Below are positions 15,151 through 23,671 of a stretch of DNA of 64,000 bases, one piece after another. A program made the position numbers and the translations under genes. The stretch is from Bradyrhizobium sp. 149 (lineage in GTDB: Bacteria > Pseudomonadota > Alphaproteobacteria > Rhizobiales > Xanthobacteraceae). The notes below the pieces were generated by a model, which had not been told where the DNA came from, did no database searches, and was given only the letters and a program-made list of their open reading frames with translations. The stretch spans positions 248,001 through 312,000 of the forward strand of contig NZ_JADPKK010000022.1 of assembly GCF_023073915.1 (NCBI RefSeq), written 5' to 3'. Within the stretch, counting starts at the first letter, position 1, and every line of letters begins with the position of its first letter.

Positions 15151-16038
15151 TCAGGCCAACGCGTTCGTCACCGGCGGCTCGGTCATCTGCTCCACCTGTG
15201 CGCCGCTATCGGGCCGGGCCGGTCCGAGCACCGGCTCCTCGCCCAGCGGCTCGAATCCCGCGCGGAAGCTGAATTCGCCCTGGCCATCGAGCGAGGGGCC
15301 TTCGCAGTAACGCCCCGGCTGGAGCGGCGCTGCGTTGCGCTCGGTGCCCATGAACATGTAGCTGAACTCGGTCGCCTCCTTGCTGCGGTCGAAGCTGTTC
15401 GGAATCGGCAGGGCGGCGTCCTTGCCCATTTCCTCGATCACGGCGAGCCACTGCTGCTGATGCATTGTGTCGCGCGCAATCAAATAGCTCAGCATGTCCT
15501 GCATGCCGGCGTCGCTGGTGGAGTTGAAGAGGCGCACGGCCAGGGTCCGGCCAGTGGCTTCAGCCGCGACGTTGCAATACATGTCGGCTGCCAGGTTGCC
15601 GCTGGCGTAGACGTGCGAACAATCGAAGGGGACACCGTCGCAGTTCGCGGGAAACGCCGCCATGCCGGTCGAGAGGAGATGCCGGTGCAGCATGCCCTCG
15701 ATCACGTGCCGCGGGCGCTCGCCGCCGTTCATGACCGCGCCGACGACCGGATTGGCCTGCAGGCTGGTCTCCTGCATCGTCGCGGGCGCATTCTCCAGGT
15801 TCAACGCGACTGCGGTCGCGAGCATCTCGATATGGCTGATCTCTTCGGTGGCGGTGTTGAGCAGGACGTCGCGATATTTGGCAGGCCCGCGCGCGCCCCA
15901 GGCCTGGAAGAAATACTGAAGGCAGACCCGGATCTCACCTTCGACGCCGCCGATGGCTTGCTGCAGTTGACGGGCGAAGATGGGATCGGGCTTCTCGACC
16001 CTGACGGGATATTGCAGTCGCTTGTCGAAGTAGTACAT
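15151..16038 (-). CDS. Manganese catalase
   Basis: 295 residues from the ATG at 16038 (MYYFDKRLQYPVRV; ribosome site AAGGAG). Non-haem di-manganese catalase, converting H2O2 to water and O2. The ferritin-like four-helix core shows metal ligands in GEIRVCLQYFFQAWG and in ATEEISHIEMLAT, then EATGRTLAVRLFN and RDTMHQQQWLAVIEE. The C-terminal 90 residues hold the family's GRYCEGPSLDG stretch and a Pro-rich tail. Single gene with an EcfG-like promoter 34 bases upstream, consistent with stress induction. Confidence 0.93.
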   Translation of the reverse strand: MYYFDKRLQYPVRVEKPDPIFARQLQQAIGGVEGEIRVCLQYFFQAWGARGPAKYRDVLLNTATEEISHIEMLATAVALNLENAPATMQETSLQANPVVGAVMNGGERPRHVIEGMLHRHLLSTGMAAFPANCDGVPFDCSHVYASGNLAADMYCNVAAEATGRTLAVRLFNSTSDAGMQDMLSYLIARDTMHQQQWLAVIEEMGKDAALPIPNSFDRSKEATEFSYMFMGTERNAAPLQPGRYCEGPSLDGQGEFSFRAGFEPLGEEPVLGPARPDSGAQVEQMTEPPVTNALA

Positions 16039-16071
16039 GCGCAGCTCCTTTTGTGTTTGACGCAATGGCGC

Positions 16072-16097
16072 AATGAGCGCTGCACTGGGTGTGTTCC
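16072..16097 (-). promoter_or_regulatory. EcfG-like promoter of the manganese catalase
   Basis: Minus strand: TTAGGAAC-N17-CATT, one mismatch in the -10, 34 bases before the start at 16038. Confidence 0.52.
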
Positions 16098-16139
16098 TAA
16101 GGAGTTCTGGTAGCCGGTTTGAATGCTTCCAATTCACCG

Positions 16140-16194
16140 CGTGAAAGCGATGCGGCCCCGGCGAGGAGAGGATCTCGCCGAGGCCGCTTTCACG
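16140..16194 (-). terminator. Very stable hairpin downstream of the glycine-rich gene
   Basis: CGTGAAAGC, then GCGGCC and CGGCGAG, pair with CTCGCCG, GGCCGC and TTTCACG around an 8-base loop: a 20-plus-bp interrupted stem. It lies just after the minus-strand glycine-rich gene and before the catalase promoter. No T-tract follows. Probably ends transcription, though it could also shield mRNA ends. Confidence 0.5.
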
Positions 16195-16235
16195 TGCGCA
16201 ACAGCACGCTTTGGAAGACTACGGACCGCGAACGG

Positions 16236-16565
16236 CTAGCGACGCGGCATGGTGCCGTTGGCAGGCGGGGTGGTCTCGTTGCGCATGCCGGAAGGACTGG
16301 AGGCGCCCTGTCCGCCGCGCTCGACATGGGTGATGCCGCCGCCGCCACCGGCTCCGGCTCCGCCCGAGCCGCCGCCGTCACCTGAGCCGCCTGCACCGCC
16401 AGCGCCGGCGCCAGCGCCCGCACCGCCGCCAGCACCACCACCAGCGCCACCACCGGCGCCGCCCGCACCGCCACCCGCGCCACCGGCACCTTGCGCGAAC
16501 GCTGCGCCGACCGAAGCACCTGCAAGCATCGCGGCCATGAAGATCGTCAGGATTGATTTACGCAT
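16236..16565 (-). CDS. Secreted glycine-rich protein
   Basis: 109 residues from the ATG at 16565. Signal peptide MRKSILTIFMAAMLAGASVG (cleavage near AFAQG), then about 60 residues of GGAGG and GAGAG repeats, then a short tail with THVERGGQGASSPSGMRNET. Same architecture as the protein at 8322-8837. Probably an unstructured exported protein. A TAGGAAC at 16618-16622 lies at promoter distance on the minus strand, but its -10 (GATT at N16) is poor. Confidence 0.7.
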   Translation of the reverse strand: MRKSILTIFMAAMLAGASVGAAFAQGAGGAGGGAGGAGGGAGGGAGGGAGAGAGAGGAGGSGDGGGSGGAGAGGGGGITHVERGGQGASSPSGMRNETTPPANGTMPRR

Positions 16566-16673
16566 GTTGTTTCTCCTTGAGGTTTCACCCCCGGACCAAT
16601 CATGTGCGGCATCGACCGTTCCTATCCACCGTGCTTGTAAGCTTTGCCGTTGTCGTCGATCGCACACCTCGTC

Positions 16674-17528
16674 TCAACGACGGCATTGCGAAGGCACGGC
16701 AACTTCATCGAACCGTTCGGCGAGCGCATCGAGAGCCGCGCGCATCTGCGGACCCTGCATGGCGGCGCCGTGCCCGGCGACGACGATCTCCGGAGCGAGC
16801 GCGGCAAGTGCGCGCACCGACGTTTTCGCGCTTTCCCAATCCGGGGTGAAATACATCGGGGGTCCGTGCATCTCCGGCGCTTGCGTCACCGCGGCATAGA
16901 CGGATTCCTGCTGCGTCGTGATGAATGCATCGCCGGCAATCAGCACGCGATCGTGTTCGCGCCAGAGGGAAACGTGCCCTGGAGTATGGCCGGGGGTATG
17001 GATCCACCGCCAATCCGACATGAAGGGGACGCTGTGATCACAGGGAACATCATAGAGGCGCGATGCGACGTTGACCGGCTTGGTCGGGAACAGGGGAGAG
17101 AGCCGAGCGAGCAGCCCGCCACCGACGCTGGGATCGGCCGGCGGATAGGACTGGCTGCCGTCAAGATAGGGATGCTCGGCCGCGTGGGCATAAACCGGCA
17201 CGTCCCATTCACTCGCCAGCGTCTCGAGGGCGCCCACGTGATCGAAATGAGCATGCGTCATAACGATGCATGCCGGCCGGCCATTCCCACCGAACCTGGC
17301 TTTCGCAGCGGAGCGGATGGCGTGGGCCGAGCCGATAATCCCGGCATCCACCAGCACCCAATTGCCGTCGCCGGCGTTCTCGAAGCCGACGAAGACCACG
17401 TTGACGAGCACAAGCTGGCGGTAGGCGACGTCGAAGACAATCTGCCGGGTGTTGTCGTTGCGAGCGCTGTCGGATTGCGGATGCTCCGCGTCAGCCGAAG
17501 GGGAAAGTGGTATCTGCGTCATGTCCAT
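16674..17528 (-). CDS. Metallo-beta-lactamase-fold hydrolase
   Basis: 284 residues, start taken as MDMTQIPLSP at 17528; the second Met at 17522 is equally possible. The MBL metal motif THAHFDHVG, later HTPGHTPGH, AGDAF and a C-terminal GHG give a complete dinuclear site. Probably a glyoxalase II- or lactonase-like cytosolic hydrolase; the substrate is unknown. It begins 29 bases after the solitary nuoB gene on the same strand, so it is probably the second gene of that EcfG-driven operon. Confidence 0.85.
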   Translation of the reverse strand: MDMTQIPLSPSADAEHPQSDSARNDNTRQIVFDVAYRQLVLVNVVFVGFENAGDGNWVLVDAGIIGSAHAIRSAAKARFGGNGRPACIVMTHAHFDHVGALETLASEWDVPVYAHAAEHPYLDGSQSYPPADPSVGGGLLARLSPLFPTKPVNVASRLYDVPCDHSVPFMSDWRWIHTPGHTPGHVSLWREHDRVLIAGDAFITTQQESVYAAVTQAPEMHGPPMYFTPDWESAKTSVRALAALAPEIVVAGHGAAMQGPQMRAALDALAERFDEVAVPSQCRR

Positions 17529-17557
17529 CCAGGTTCCGATTGGCCAGCTCTCTATCG

Positions 17558-18133
17558 TTATCGTTCGATCGTGCCTACCCGGCGGATCTTCTTCTGGAGC
17601 AGCATCACGCCGTAGAGCAGCGCCTCTGCGGTCGGTGGGCAGCCGGGAACATAGATGTCCACCGGGACGATGCGATCGCAGCCGCGAACCACCGAATAGG
17701 AGTAGTGGTAGTAACCACCGCCGTTGGCGCATGACCCCATCGAGATCACGTAGCGCGGCTCCGGCATCTGGTCGTAAACTTTGCGGAATGCCGGGGCCAT
17801 CTTGTTGGTCAGGGTGCCTGCCACGATGATCACGTCGGATTGACGCGGTGACGCTCGCGGCGCGAAGCCGAAACGTTCGGCGTCATAGCGCGGCATCGAC
17901 ATCTGCATCATCTCGACCGCGCAGCAGGCGAGCCCGAACGTCATCCACATCAGCGATCCGGTCCGGGCCCATGTGATCAGCTCCTCCGCCGTCGCTGTGA
18001 AGAAGCCCTTGTCGGCAAGATCGTCGCGGATGCGCATGAAGTACGGATCGGAGGTGTTGTCCGGCTGTCCCTGGCCGGGGCGTCCGATGGTAGGGCTGGA
18101 ATTGCCTGCCTGAGGAGGGGTGTCCGTCATCAT
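17558..18133 (-). CDS. nuoB: Solitary NADH-quinone oxidoreductase subunit B
   Basis: 191 residues. Carries the four cysteines that hold cluster N2 in complex I: the adjacent pair in FGLACCAVEMM, one in GSCANGGGYY, and one in VPGCPPTAEAL. Core residues are intact, so it should bind a [4Fe-4S] cluster. The N-terminal 30 residues are Pro/Gly-rich and atypical. No other nuo gene is in the window, so it is an orphan paralogue that might replace NuoB in complex I under stress or serve another complex. An EcfG-like promoter lies 49 bases upstream. Confidence 0.9.
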   Translation of the reverse strand: MMTDTPPQAGNSSPTIGRPGQGQPDNTSDPYFMRIRDDLADKGFFTATAEELITWARTGSLMWMTFGLACCAVEMMQMSMPRYDAERFGFAPRASPRQSDVIIVAGTLTNKMAPAFRKVYDQMPEPRYVISMGSCANGGGYYHYSYSVVRGCDRIVPVDIYVPGCPPTAEALLYGVMLLQKKIRRVGTIER

Positions 18134-18182
18134 AGTCCCTGACCGCTATGGCTGAGTTGGGATCCGGCCACACGCTCTGGGA

Positions 18183-18207
18183 AACCGCAGCCCTCCGGCG
18201 GCGTTCC
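18183..18207 (-). promoter_or_regulatory. EcfG-like promoter of the nuoB-MBL unit
   Basis: Minus strand: CAGGAAC-N16-GGTT, 49 bases before the nuoB ATG at 18133. It is divergent from the plus-strand site at 18297. Confidence 0.52.
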
Positions 18208-18296
18208 TGCGGCGAGAAGTTGTATTCGTGTTCTGTTATCGCAGGTTAGCCTCGGCCGCGGAGACCGAAGGCTGCACGTTAACCGGCTCACCGTTA

Positions 18297-18321
18297 GGAA
18301 CGATCCGTCCAAATTACGGTT
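18297..18321 (+). promoter_or_regulatory. EcfG-like promoter of the ferritin-like gene
   Basis: TTAGGAAC-N16-GGTT, 34 bases before the ATG at 18356. Confidence 0.56.
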
Positions 18322-18355
18322 GGCGGCAACAAGGCCAGTGAGATGGAGAACAAGA

Positions 18356-18853
18356 ATGACGAACGCAGCCCGCGATACATTCGTGGTTGGATTACGCAAT
18401 GCACATGCGATGGAAGTGCAGGCAAGAGAACTGATGGAACGTCAGTCGGAACGACTGGACGAATACCCTGAAGTCAAGGCTAAGGTCGCCGCCCACCTTC
18501 AGGAGACGAACGAACAGCTGAACCGGCTGGAGAGATGTCTGCAGGCGTGCGGAGAGAGTTCATCGAGCCTTAAGGATACGACCCAATCCGTGATGGCGAA
18601 CATGCAGGCCATGGCGCACTCGGTCGCGGGCGACGAGATTCTCAAGAATACCTTCGCCAACAACGCGTTCGAGAATTTTGAGATCGCTGCCTACAAGTCT
18701 CTGCTTGCCCTCTGTGGCGCCGCCGGGGTGACCGAGGCAAAGGATCTGCTCCAGACGTCCTTGCAGGAGGAGCAGCGCATGGCCGCCTGGATCGACTCGA
18801 ATGTCGAGAAGGTGACGATGGAATATCTGGCACATCAACGCCAGGCGGCTTGA
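18356..18853 (+). CDS. Ferritin-like DUF892 (YciE/YciF family) protein
   Basis: 165 residues from the ATG at 18356 (MTNAARDTFVVGLRNA; GGAG 7 bases upstream). All-helical, with repeated Glu/His helices: HAMEVQARELMERQSE, HLQETNEQLNRLERCL, FENFEIAAYKSLLALC and LQEEQRMAAWID. These match the DUF892 four-helix family, di-metal-binding proteins induced by general stress in many bacteria. The enzyme activity is not established. Single gene with its own promoter and a following hairpin. Confidence 0.85.
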   Translation: MTNAARDTFVVGLRNAHAMEVQARELMERQSERLDEYPEVKAKVAAHLQETNEQLNRLERCLQACGESSSSLKDTTQSVMANMQAMAHSVAGDEILKNTFANNAFENFEIAAYKSLLALCGAAGVTEAKDLLQTSLQEEQRMAAWIDSNVEKVTMEYLAHQRQAA

Positions 18854-18880
18854 CCGCAAGCCAGACGCCGACACAGCCAG

Positions 18881-18913
18881 GCCGCCGGTCCCGCTTGGCA
18901 CGAGACCGGCGGC
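18881..18913 (+). terminator. Candidate terminator after the DUF892 gene
   Basis: GCCGCCGGTC and GACCGGCGGC form a perfect 10-bp stem with a 13-base loop, 27 bases after the stop. It is followed only by a weak T-rich stretch (TTGGCGCTT). Confidence 0.45.
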
Positions 18914-18955
18914 TTGGCGCTTACTGAGCCCACGTGGCTGTCGCATAGCCCCGCA

Positions 18956-18980
18956 GGAACGATACCAGCCATTTCGGCTT
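18956..18980 (+). promoter_or_regulatory. EcfG-like promoter, near-leaderless 86-residue gene
   Basis: CAGGAAC-N16-GCTT, ending only 7 bases before the ATG at 18988, so transcription would begin at or beside the start codon. Confidence 0.48.
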
Positions 18981-18987
18981 TGCAGCG

Positions 18988-19248
18988 ATGACGAAAATTA
19001 TCTTCAGCGACTATCGCAATCCCGCTGCCGAGCAGGCCTACGAGATCGCCTGGGAATTTCTTGCGCGTAGTGGTGCTATCCGCGATGATTTCGAGACGTG
19101 CGTATTTTTGGCGCAGCGTATCACCATGATGGTCGAGGAAGGCCAGACCAACCGGATTCGGATGGCCAATCGCGCGATCTCCGAACACCAGCACTACGCC
19201 GAGAACCTCGACAAGCCCATCCGCTGTTCGGTCAATTCGCGCTCGTGA
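18988..19248 (+). CDS. Hypothetical protein (86 aa)
   Basis: 86 residues: MTKIIFSDYRNPAAEQAYEI to IRCSVNSRS. No membrane segment; predicted helical, with ETCVFLAQRITMMVEEGQ. Unrecognised family. The promoter-like element ends 7 bases upstream and there is no ribosome site, so a leaderless message is likely. It faces the convergent uxs gene with a 7-base gap. Confidence 0.7.
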   Translation: MTKIIFSDYRNPAAEQAYEIAWEFLARSGAIRDDFETCVFLAQRITMMVEEGQTNRIRMANRAISEHQHYAENLDKPIRCSVNSRS

Positions 19249-19255
19249 GGCTGCA

Positions 19256-20323
19256 TCACCGCTGATCGGCAATCGTCAGCCGGCCGCGCGCTGTGCTGCG
19301 TCCGCTCCTGCGTGGTGCAGTGGCTGGAACAAGCGTCGCCGCTTCGCCGGCGATGCGCATAGCGAAATACGCGATGGTTGCCCGAAGTCCATCCTTGAGC
19401 GCCACGCGCGGGCGCCACCCCAACACCTTCACGGCTGTGTCAATGACGGGCTTGCGCCGCTTCGGATCGTCTTTCGGCAGCTGCTCGAACCGGAGCGGGG
19501 AGGCTGATTCCGTATAAGCCAGCACGTCGCGGGCAATTGCTTCGATCGTAACTTCGTGCGGATTGCCCAGATTGCAGGGCCCGGTGACTGATGATGGACT
19601 CTCCATCAGCAGCTGGAGGCCGCGCACGAGATCGTCGACGAAGCAGAAACTTCTGGTCTGCGTGCCGCCTCCATAGATCGTGATCGGCTCTCCGCGAAGC
19701 GCCTGTACGATGAAGTTGGAGACGACGCGCCCGTCGTTCTCCAGCATTCGCGGACCGTAGGTGTTGAAGATACGAGCGACCTTGATTTCGACCCCGTACA
19801 TGCGATGGTAATCGAACATCAGCGTTTCCGCGGCCCGCTTGCCCTCGTCGTAACAGGCTCGCGGCCCAGTCGGGTTGACGTTGCCGAGATAGGATTCCGG
19901 CTGGGGATGCACCTCGGGATCGCCGTAGACCTCGCTTGTCGATGCCTGCAGCACCCGCGCGCCTTTCCGACGCGCGAGCTCCAGCATGTTGATGGTGCCG
20001 AGCACGCACGTCTTCATCGTGCCGACCGGATCTTTCTGATAATGCCGGGGTGAGGCCGGGCAGGCGAGGCTGTAGATCCGGTCGACATCGCCCTCGATCT
20101 CGAGGGGATCGCGCACGTCATGTTCGATGAAGCGAAAATTCGGATGATTGAGCAGCGGCCGGATGTTGTCGATCGTTCCTGTAAACAGGTTGTCGAGGCA
20201 GATCACCGTGTGGCCGCGCTGCAAAAGTGCGTCGCAGAGGTGGGATCCGATGAAGCCGGCGCCGCCGGCGATCAGCACAGTCGGGGAGCGGCGGGACGCC
20301 TGGATACGGGTCTGAAGTGTCAT
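19256..20323 (-). CDS. uxs: UDP-glucuronate decarboxylase (UDP-xylose synthase)
   Basis: 355 residues. Extended SDR: Rossmann loop GGAGFIGSHL (19-28), ASTSEVYGDP, and the catalytic YDEGK pair. Uxs-specific blocks are DNLFTGTIDNI, HDVRDPLEIEGDVD, ACPASPRHYQ and NTYGPRM. It makes UDP-xylose from UDP-glucuronate with bound NAD+ in the cytosol. The C-terminal 40 residues are an Ala/Arg-rich extension beyond the usual end. Last gene of the second glycan operon, 11 bases after the CgeB-type gene. It suggests xylose, or a sugar made from it, in the product. Confidence 0.9.
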   Translation of the reverse strand: MTLQTRIQASRRSPTVLIAGGAGFIGSHLCDALLQRGHTVICLDNLFTGTIDNIRPLLNHPNFRFIEHDVRDPLEIEGDVDRIYSLACPASPRHYQKDPVGTMKTCVLGTINMLELARRKGARVLQASTSEVYGDPEVHPQPESYLGNVNPTGPRACYDEGKRAAETLMFDYHRMYGVEIKVARIFNTYGPRMLENDGRVVSNFIVQALRGEPITIYGGGTQTRSFCFVDDLVRGLQLLMESPSSVTGPCNLGNPHEVTIEAIARDVLAYTESASPLRFEQLPKDDPKRRKPVIDTAVKVLGWRPRVALKDGLRATIAYFAMRIAGEAATLVPATAPRRSGRSTARGRLTIADQR

Positions 20324-20334
20324 GGCGCTACCTT

Positions 20335-21459
20335 TCAGATTTCTGCGACCTGCAAGGGACGCGATGTGGGAAGCCGCGCGGTTCTGCGGCGGCGTCGATC
20401 GGACGCCTCGGCGTAGTACGTCTCAAGCTGCCGGGCGCGGTGGTCGGAGGTGTGATCGGCGATGACCCGCCGCCGCGCGTTGTCTGCGATCGAGCGCCGA
20501 CGGTCTTCCGGCATGTCGCGCAGGATTTCGATGACATCGCGTGGAGTGGACGCGAGCAGGATTTCCCGGGAGGGTTCGAAGACAGTCTCGATTCCGGGCC
20601 ACCGGTCCGAGATGACGGGCGTGCCGCAAGCAGCGGCTTCGAACAGCCTGACACTCGGCGAGAACCCGAGCGCGCGCATGTCAGAGCGGGTGGCGTTGAG
20701 CGTGAAGCGCTGCTCCGCGTAGAACGTCGGATGATGCTTGGGCGTGAGATGCTCGATCCGGGCGACATTGGCGGGCCAAGCCACATTCTCAGGATACTGC
20801 GCGCCGGCCACCACGAATTGCTCAGACGACAGGGTGTGAGCGGGGGAAAGCAGCAACTGCTCCAGAACCGGCTGCCGGTCCTCGCTGTAGGTTCCGAGGT
20901 AACCCAGTGCCCATTTCGTCTCCGCGCGTTGCGGCGCATAGATATCAGTGTCCGCACTGCAATACAGAACCCGCGCCAGCGGGCTGCCATAGTTCTCCTC
21001 GATCATGTCGGGTACTGGCCCGCCGGCAAAGGACAGATAGAGGTCGAAGCGCGGGATCATCGCCGCCGAAAGATAATCCAGGCCCTGATCGAGCTTCGCA
21101 AGCGTGACCGGCGTGTCGATGTCGTAGAACGCGGTAAGCCCGCGTGCATGGGTCGTGACCCATTCGGAGATGGCGATGCCATCGGGCACATAGGAGCCGA
21201 TGATTACCAGGTCGGCGTCTCGGATCATCTTGCCGAAACGCAGCGGGATGTCCTTCAAGGATTGATAGAGCTCGACGGTCCACGCGGAAGGCTTGGCAAG
21301 ATCGCGATGATCGCGATACCAGGGGACGTCGCGTTCCAGAAACGTGACGTGGTGACCTCGTCGTGCCAAGGCTTCGATCAGGGCGCGGTAGGTCGTGGCA
21401 TGGCCGTTGCCCCAGGACGAAGTGACCGAAAGACCGATGACGACGATGGTGAGGTTCAT
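20335..21459 (-). CDS. CgeB-type glycosyltransferase 1
   Basis: 374 residues from the ATG at 21459. GT-B fold glycosyltransferase of the CgeB (COG4641) group. The N-terminus LSVTSSWGNGHATTYRALIE and ERDVPWYRDHRDL are almost the same as in the protein at 32163-33266, a clear paralogue. The C-terminal nucleotide-sugar half has FTLNATRSDMRALGFSPSVR followed by LFEAAACGTPVISD. The start overlaps the stop of the next upstream gene by 4 bases. Donor and acceptor unknown. Confidence 0.85.
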   Translation of the reverse strand: MNLTIVVIGLSVTSSWGNGHATTYRALIEALARRGHHVTFLERDVPWYRDHRDLAKPSAWTVELYQSLKDIPLRFGKMIRDADLVIIGSYVPDGIAISEWVTTHARGLTAFYDIDTPVTLAKLDQGLDYLSAAMIPRFDLYLSFAGGPVPDMIEENYGSPLARVLYCSADTDIYAPQRAETKWALGYLGTYSEDRQPVLEQLLLSPAHTLSSEQFVVAGAQYPENVAWPANVARIEHLTPKHHPTFYAEQRFTLNATRSDMRALGFSPSVRLFEAAACGTPVISDRWPGIETVFEPSREILLASTPRDVIEILRDMPEDRRRSIADNARRRVIADHTSDHRARQLETYYAEASDRRRRRTARLPTSRPLQVAEI

Positions 21460-22544
21460 TCTGCTGCCTCGATTCGCGAGCTGCTTGCGGCAAAGAGATC
21501 GTTGAACTGGCGCGCGCGCTGTCGGTAGGTGTGGTGGCTCAGGATGCGGGCGCGGGCGCGCCGTGCGATCTCCTGGGCCCGGTCGGGGCGCAGTGTGGCA
21601 AGATGCGCTGCGACCTCCGCTCCGCTGGCGGCCACCAGCACCTCGCGGTCCGGCTCGAGAAAATGATCGATGCCGTCCCACTGGTCGGTGATCAGACAGG
21701 CTCCGGCACCGATGGCTTCGAACACGCGCGTTGGCGGCGAGAAGCCGTAGCGCGCCATGCTGTCGCGATTGACGTTCAGCGTAGCCAGACCGGAGCCGAA
21801 GAACGCGTTGTGGTCGCCGGTCCCGACATGCCCGACCTTATGCAGATTGGCAGGCGTGTCTTTGGAGTCCCACCCCGATCCGCCGAGCACGAACGTCTTG
21901 TCCGGCAATTGGAGTGCGACGTCGAGAAAGAACCGCCCGACGCGTTGCTCGCGATCAGGCAGGCGGTTCGCCAAAAGGCTCAGATCGCAGGTGAACCGTG
22001 GATTTGGCGGTGCCGGGAAGTGCGTGGCTGGATCGAGCGCATTGTAGATCGGCACGCAGTCGCGTGCGCCAACGGCGCGGTAAGCGGACACGACGGCATC
22101 GCCGCCGCCATACGTCAAAACCATGTCGTAGGACCGGATCGCACGGCGCAGGTGATGGTCCGCATCGTCCGCGATCGACTCCAGCGTGGCGGGGGCATCG
22201 ACGTCCCAGTAGATGCGCATCGCATTCGACGGAATCTCGGCGACCGCGTTCTCCAGCTCCTGATCGAAAACGCCGACGCCGCTGGCCTTGATCAGCATGT
22301 CGGCCGAGCGGGCGGCTCCCTCGAGCGAGCTTCGCCAGCCGTCCGGCGTCGCGGCGTAGACCACCACCTTCGCCCAGTCCGGGTCGTCGATGTCGCGGTG
22401 GGCCTGGCGCTCGAAAGCATCGGGCTCATAGAAGGTGACGTCATGGCCGAGGGCCGCTATCTCCTTCAGCATGCCGCGATAATAGGTGGCGGCGCCGTTC
22501 CAGTAGGATGAGACAAGGCTGGATCCGAAGAAGCAGATCTTCAT
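21456..22544 (-). CDS. CgeB-type glycosyltransferase 2
   Basis: 362 residues. GT-B glycosyltransferase: N-terminal GSSLVSSYWNGAATYYRGML and C-terminal ATLNVNRDSMARYGFSPPTR with FEAIGAGACLITD, the CgeB-type donor-site block. It is more distant from the other CgeB-type proteins here, so probably has a different linkage. Start and stop each overlap neighbours by 4 bases (ATGA), so it is translationally coupled. Cytosolic. Confidence 0.85.
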   Translation of the reverse strand: MKICFFGSSLVSSYWNGAATYYRGMLKEIAALGHDVTFYEPDAFERQAHRDIDDPDWAKVVVYAATPDGWRSSLEGAARSADMLIKASGVGVFDQELENAVAEIPSNAMRIYWDVDAPATLESIADDADHHLRRAIRSYDMVLTYGGGDAVVSAYRAVGARDCVPIYNALDPATHFPAPPNPRFTCDLSLLANRLPDREQRVGRFFLDVALQLPDKTFVLGGSGWDSKDTPANLHKVGHVGTGDHNAFFGSGLATLNVNRDSMARYGFSPPTRVFEAIGAGACLITDQWDGIDHFLEPDREVLVAASGAEVAAHLATLRPDRAQEIARRARARILSHHTYRQRARQFNDLFAASSSRIEAAE

Positions 22545-23671
22545 GCGGAGGCTCCGATATATCGCAGGGGCTGTGACGAATGGCCTGAGGCCCGGAGGTC
22601 CTGCACGATGCCGACAAGCTGCTCGGCGCGATGGCGGCAGGTGTGACGTTCCTTGATCGTCCGGAGTCCAGTCTCAACCGTGGCGGACCATAGTTCCCGG
22701 TCATCGAGCAGCGCACGAAGCGCGCGCTTCATTTCGGTGCCGTCGGCGGCGCTGAGATAGGCGCCTTGCGGGAACAGGCCTTCCGCGTCTGACCAGGGCG
22801 CCGAGACCAGTGGAATGCCGCACGCCATCGCTTCGAAGACGCGTATGGTCGGAATGCCCGGAAGCAAGCGGACGTAGGGACCGCGGGGCACATGGACGGT
22901 CGCGCGTGCGCCGGCGAAGGCGATGGGAGCCCAGTGTGCCGGCAGCCATCCGCCATGCCGGATGCCCGCCGCCCGAATGGTGTCGAGCGCCGCGTCCGAA
23001 TAGCGGACGCCATAGACCTCCGCGCGCAGCTTCAGCTCGGCGACAGGTTCGACCAGGAATTCATTGAGCTCGGCGCTGCGTTCGCCGTCGCCCCAATTGC
23101 CGATCCAGACGACATCGTCGGTGCGCTCGACATGCGGCAGTGGATGGTACAGGGCAATATCGGCCGCCTCGTGCCAGGTGAAGGCCCGGTCGGCCCAGCC
23201 GAGCTTGAGATAGATCTGGCGAAGTACCTCGCCGAAGGCGAGCACACCGTCGAAACCGTCGAGGTCGAACTGCGCAAGCTCGTCCGGTGCGCTGACGGCG
23301 CGGTGATGGGTGTCGTGGAACAGCAGCGTGAAGGGAGCGCCATGCGCGCGCCTGCGGCCGATGTCTGCGATCAGATCGGGCGAATTCCATTCGTGGACGA
23401 CCACGAGATCGGCGCCATGCAGCGCCTCATCCAGATCGAGGCAGGCGTCGTAGCGGCGGATGCCGATGCCGGGAAACAGCGCCGGAATGTCCTCCATGGT
23501 CTGACTGCCACCCTCACGGATCGCATTCAATCGGCTCCAGCCGTCGACCGGCTCGAACACGACGACCTCGTGGCCCAGCGCATGCAGCTCTCGGGCATAG
23601 CCGCGCAGGAAGTGGGCGTTGCCGTTGTTCCAGCAGGAGCTGAAGGCGTGGTAGAACAGGACGCATTTCAT
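22541..23671 (-). CDS. CgeB-type glycosyltransferase 3
   Basis: 376 residues. GT-B glycosyltransferase with the same N-terminal theme (FYHAFSSCWNNGNAHFLRGY) and a donor half with IRVFEAMACGIPLVSAPW. The acceptor-side sequence LLFHDTHHRAVS and VVHEWNSPDLIADIG differ from its neighbours. Coupled by 4-base overlaps to the GT4 gene upstream and CgeB-type 2 downstream. Specificity unknown. Confidence 0.85.
   Translation of the reverse strand: MKCVLFYHAFSSCWNNGNAHFLRGYARELHALGHEVVVFEPVDGWSRLNAIREGGSQTMEDIPALFPGIGIRRYDACLDLDEALHGADLVVVHEWNSPDLIADIGRRRAHGAPFTLLFHDTHHRAVSAPDELAQFDLDGFDGVLAFGEVLRQIYLKLGWADRAFTWHEAADIALYHPLPHVERTDDVVWIGNWGDGERSAELNEFLVEPVAELKLRAEVYGVRYSDAALDTIRAAGIRHGGWLPAHWAPIAFAGARATVHVPRGPYVRLLPGIPTIRVFEAMACGIPLVSAPWSDAEGLFPQGAYLSAADGTEMKRALRALLDDRELWSATVETGLRTIKERHTCRHRAEQLVGIVQDLRASGHSSQPLRYIGASA

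Noticed and set aside
16236..16565. Glycine-codon repeats as a CRISPR or tandem array
   Set aside because: The periodicity is three and six bases and encodes a Gly-rich protein behind a signal peptide.
20317..21528. Plus-strand 403-codon frame
   Set aside because: Antisense to a CgeB-type glycosyltransferase with clear motifs and coupled start.
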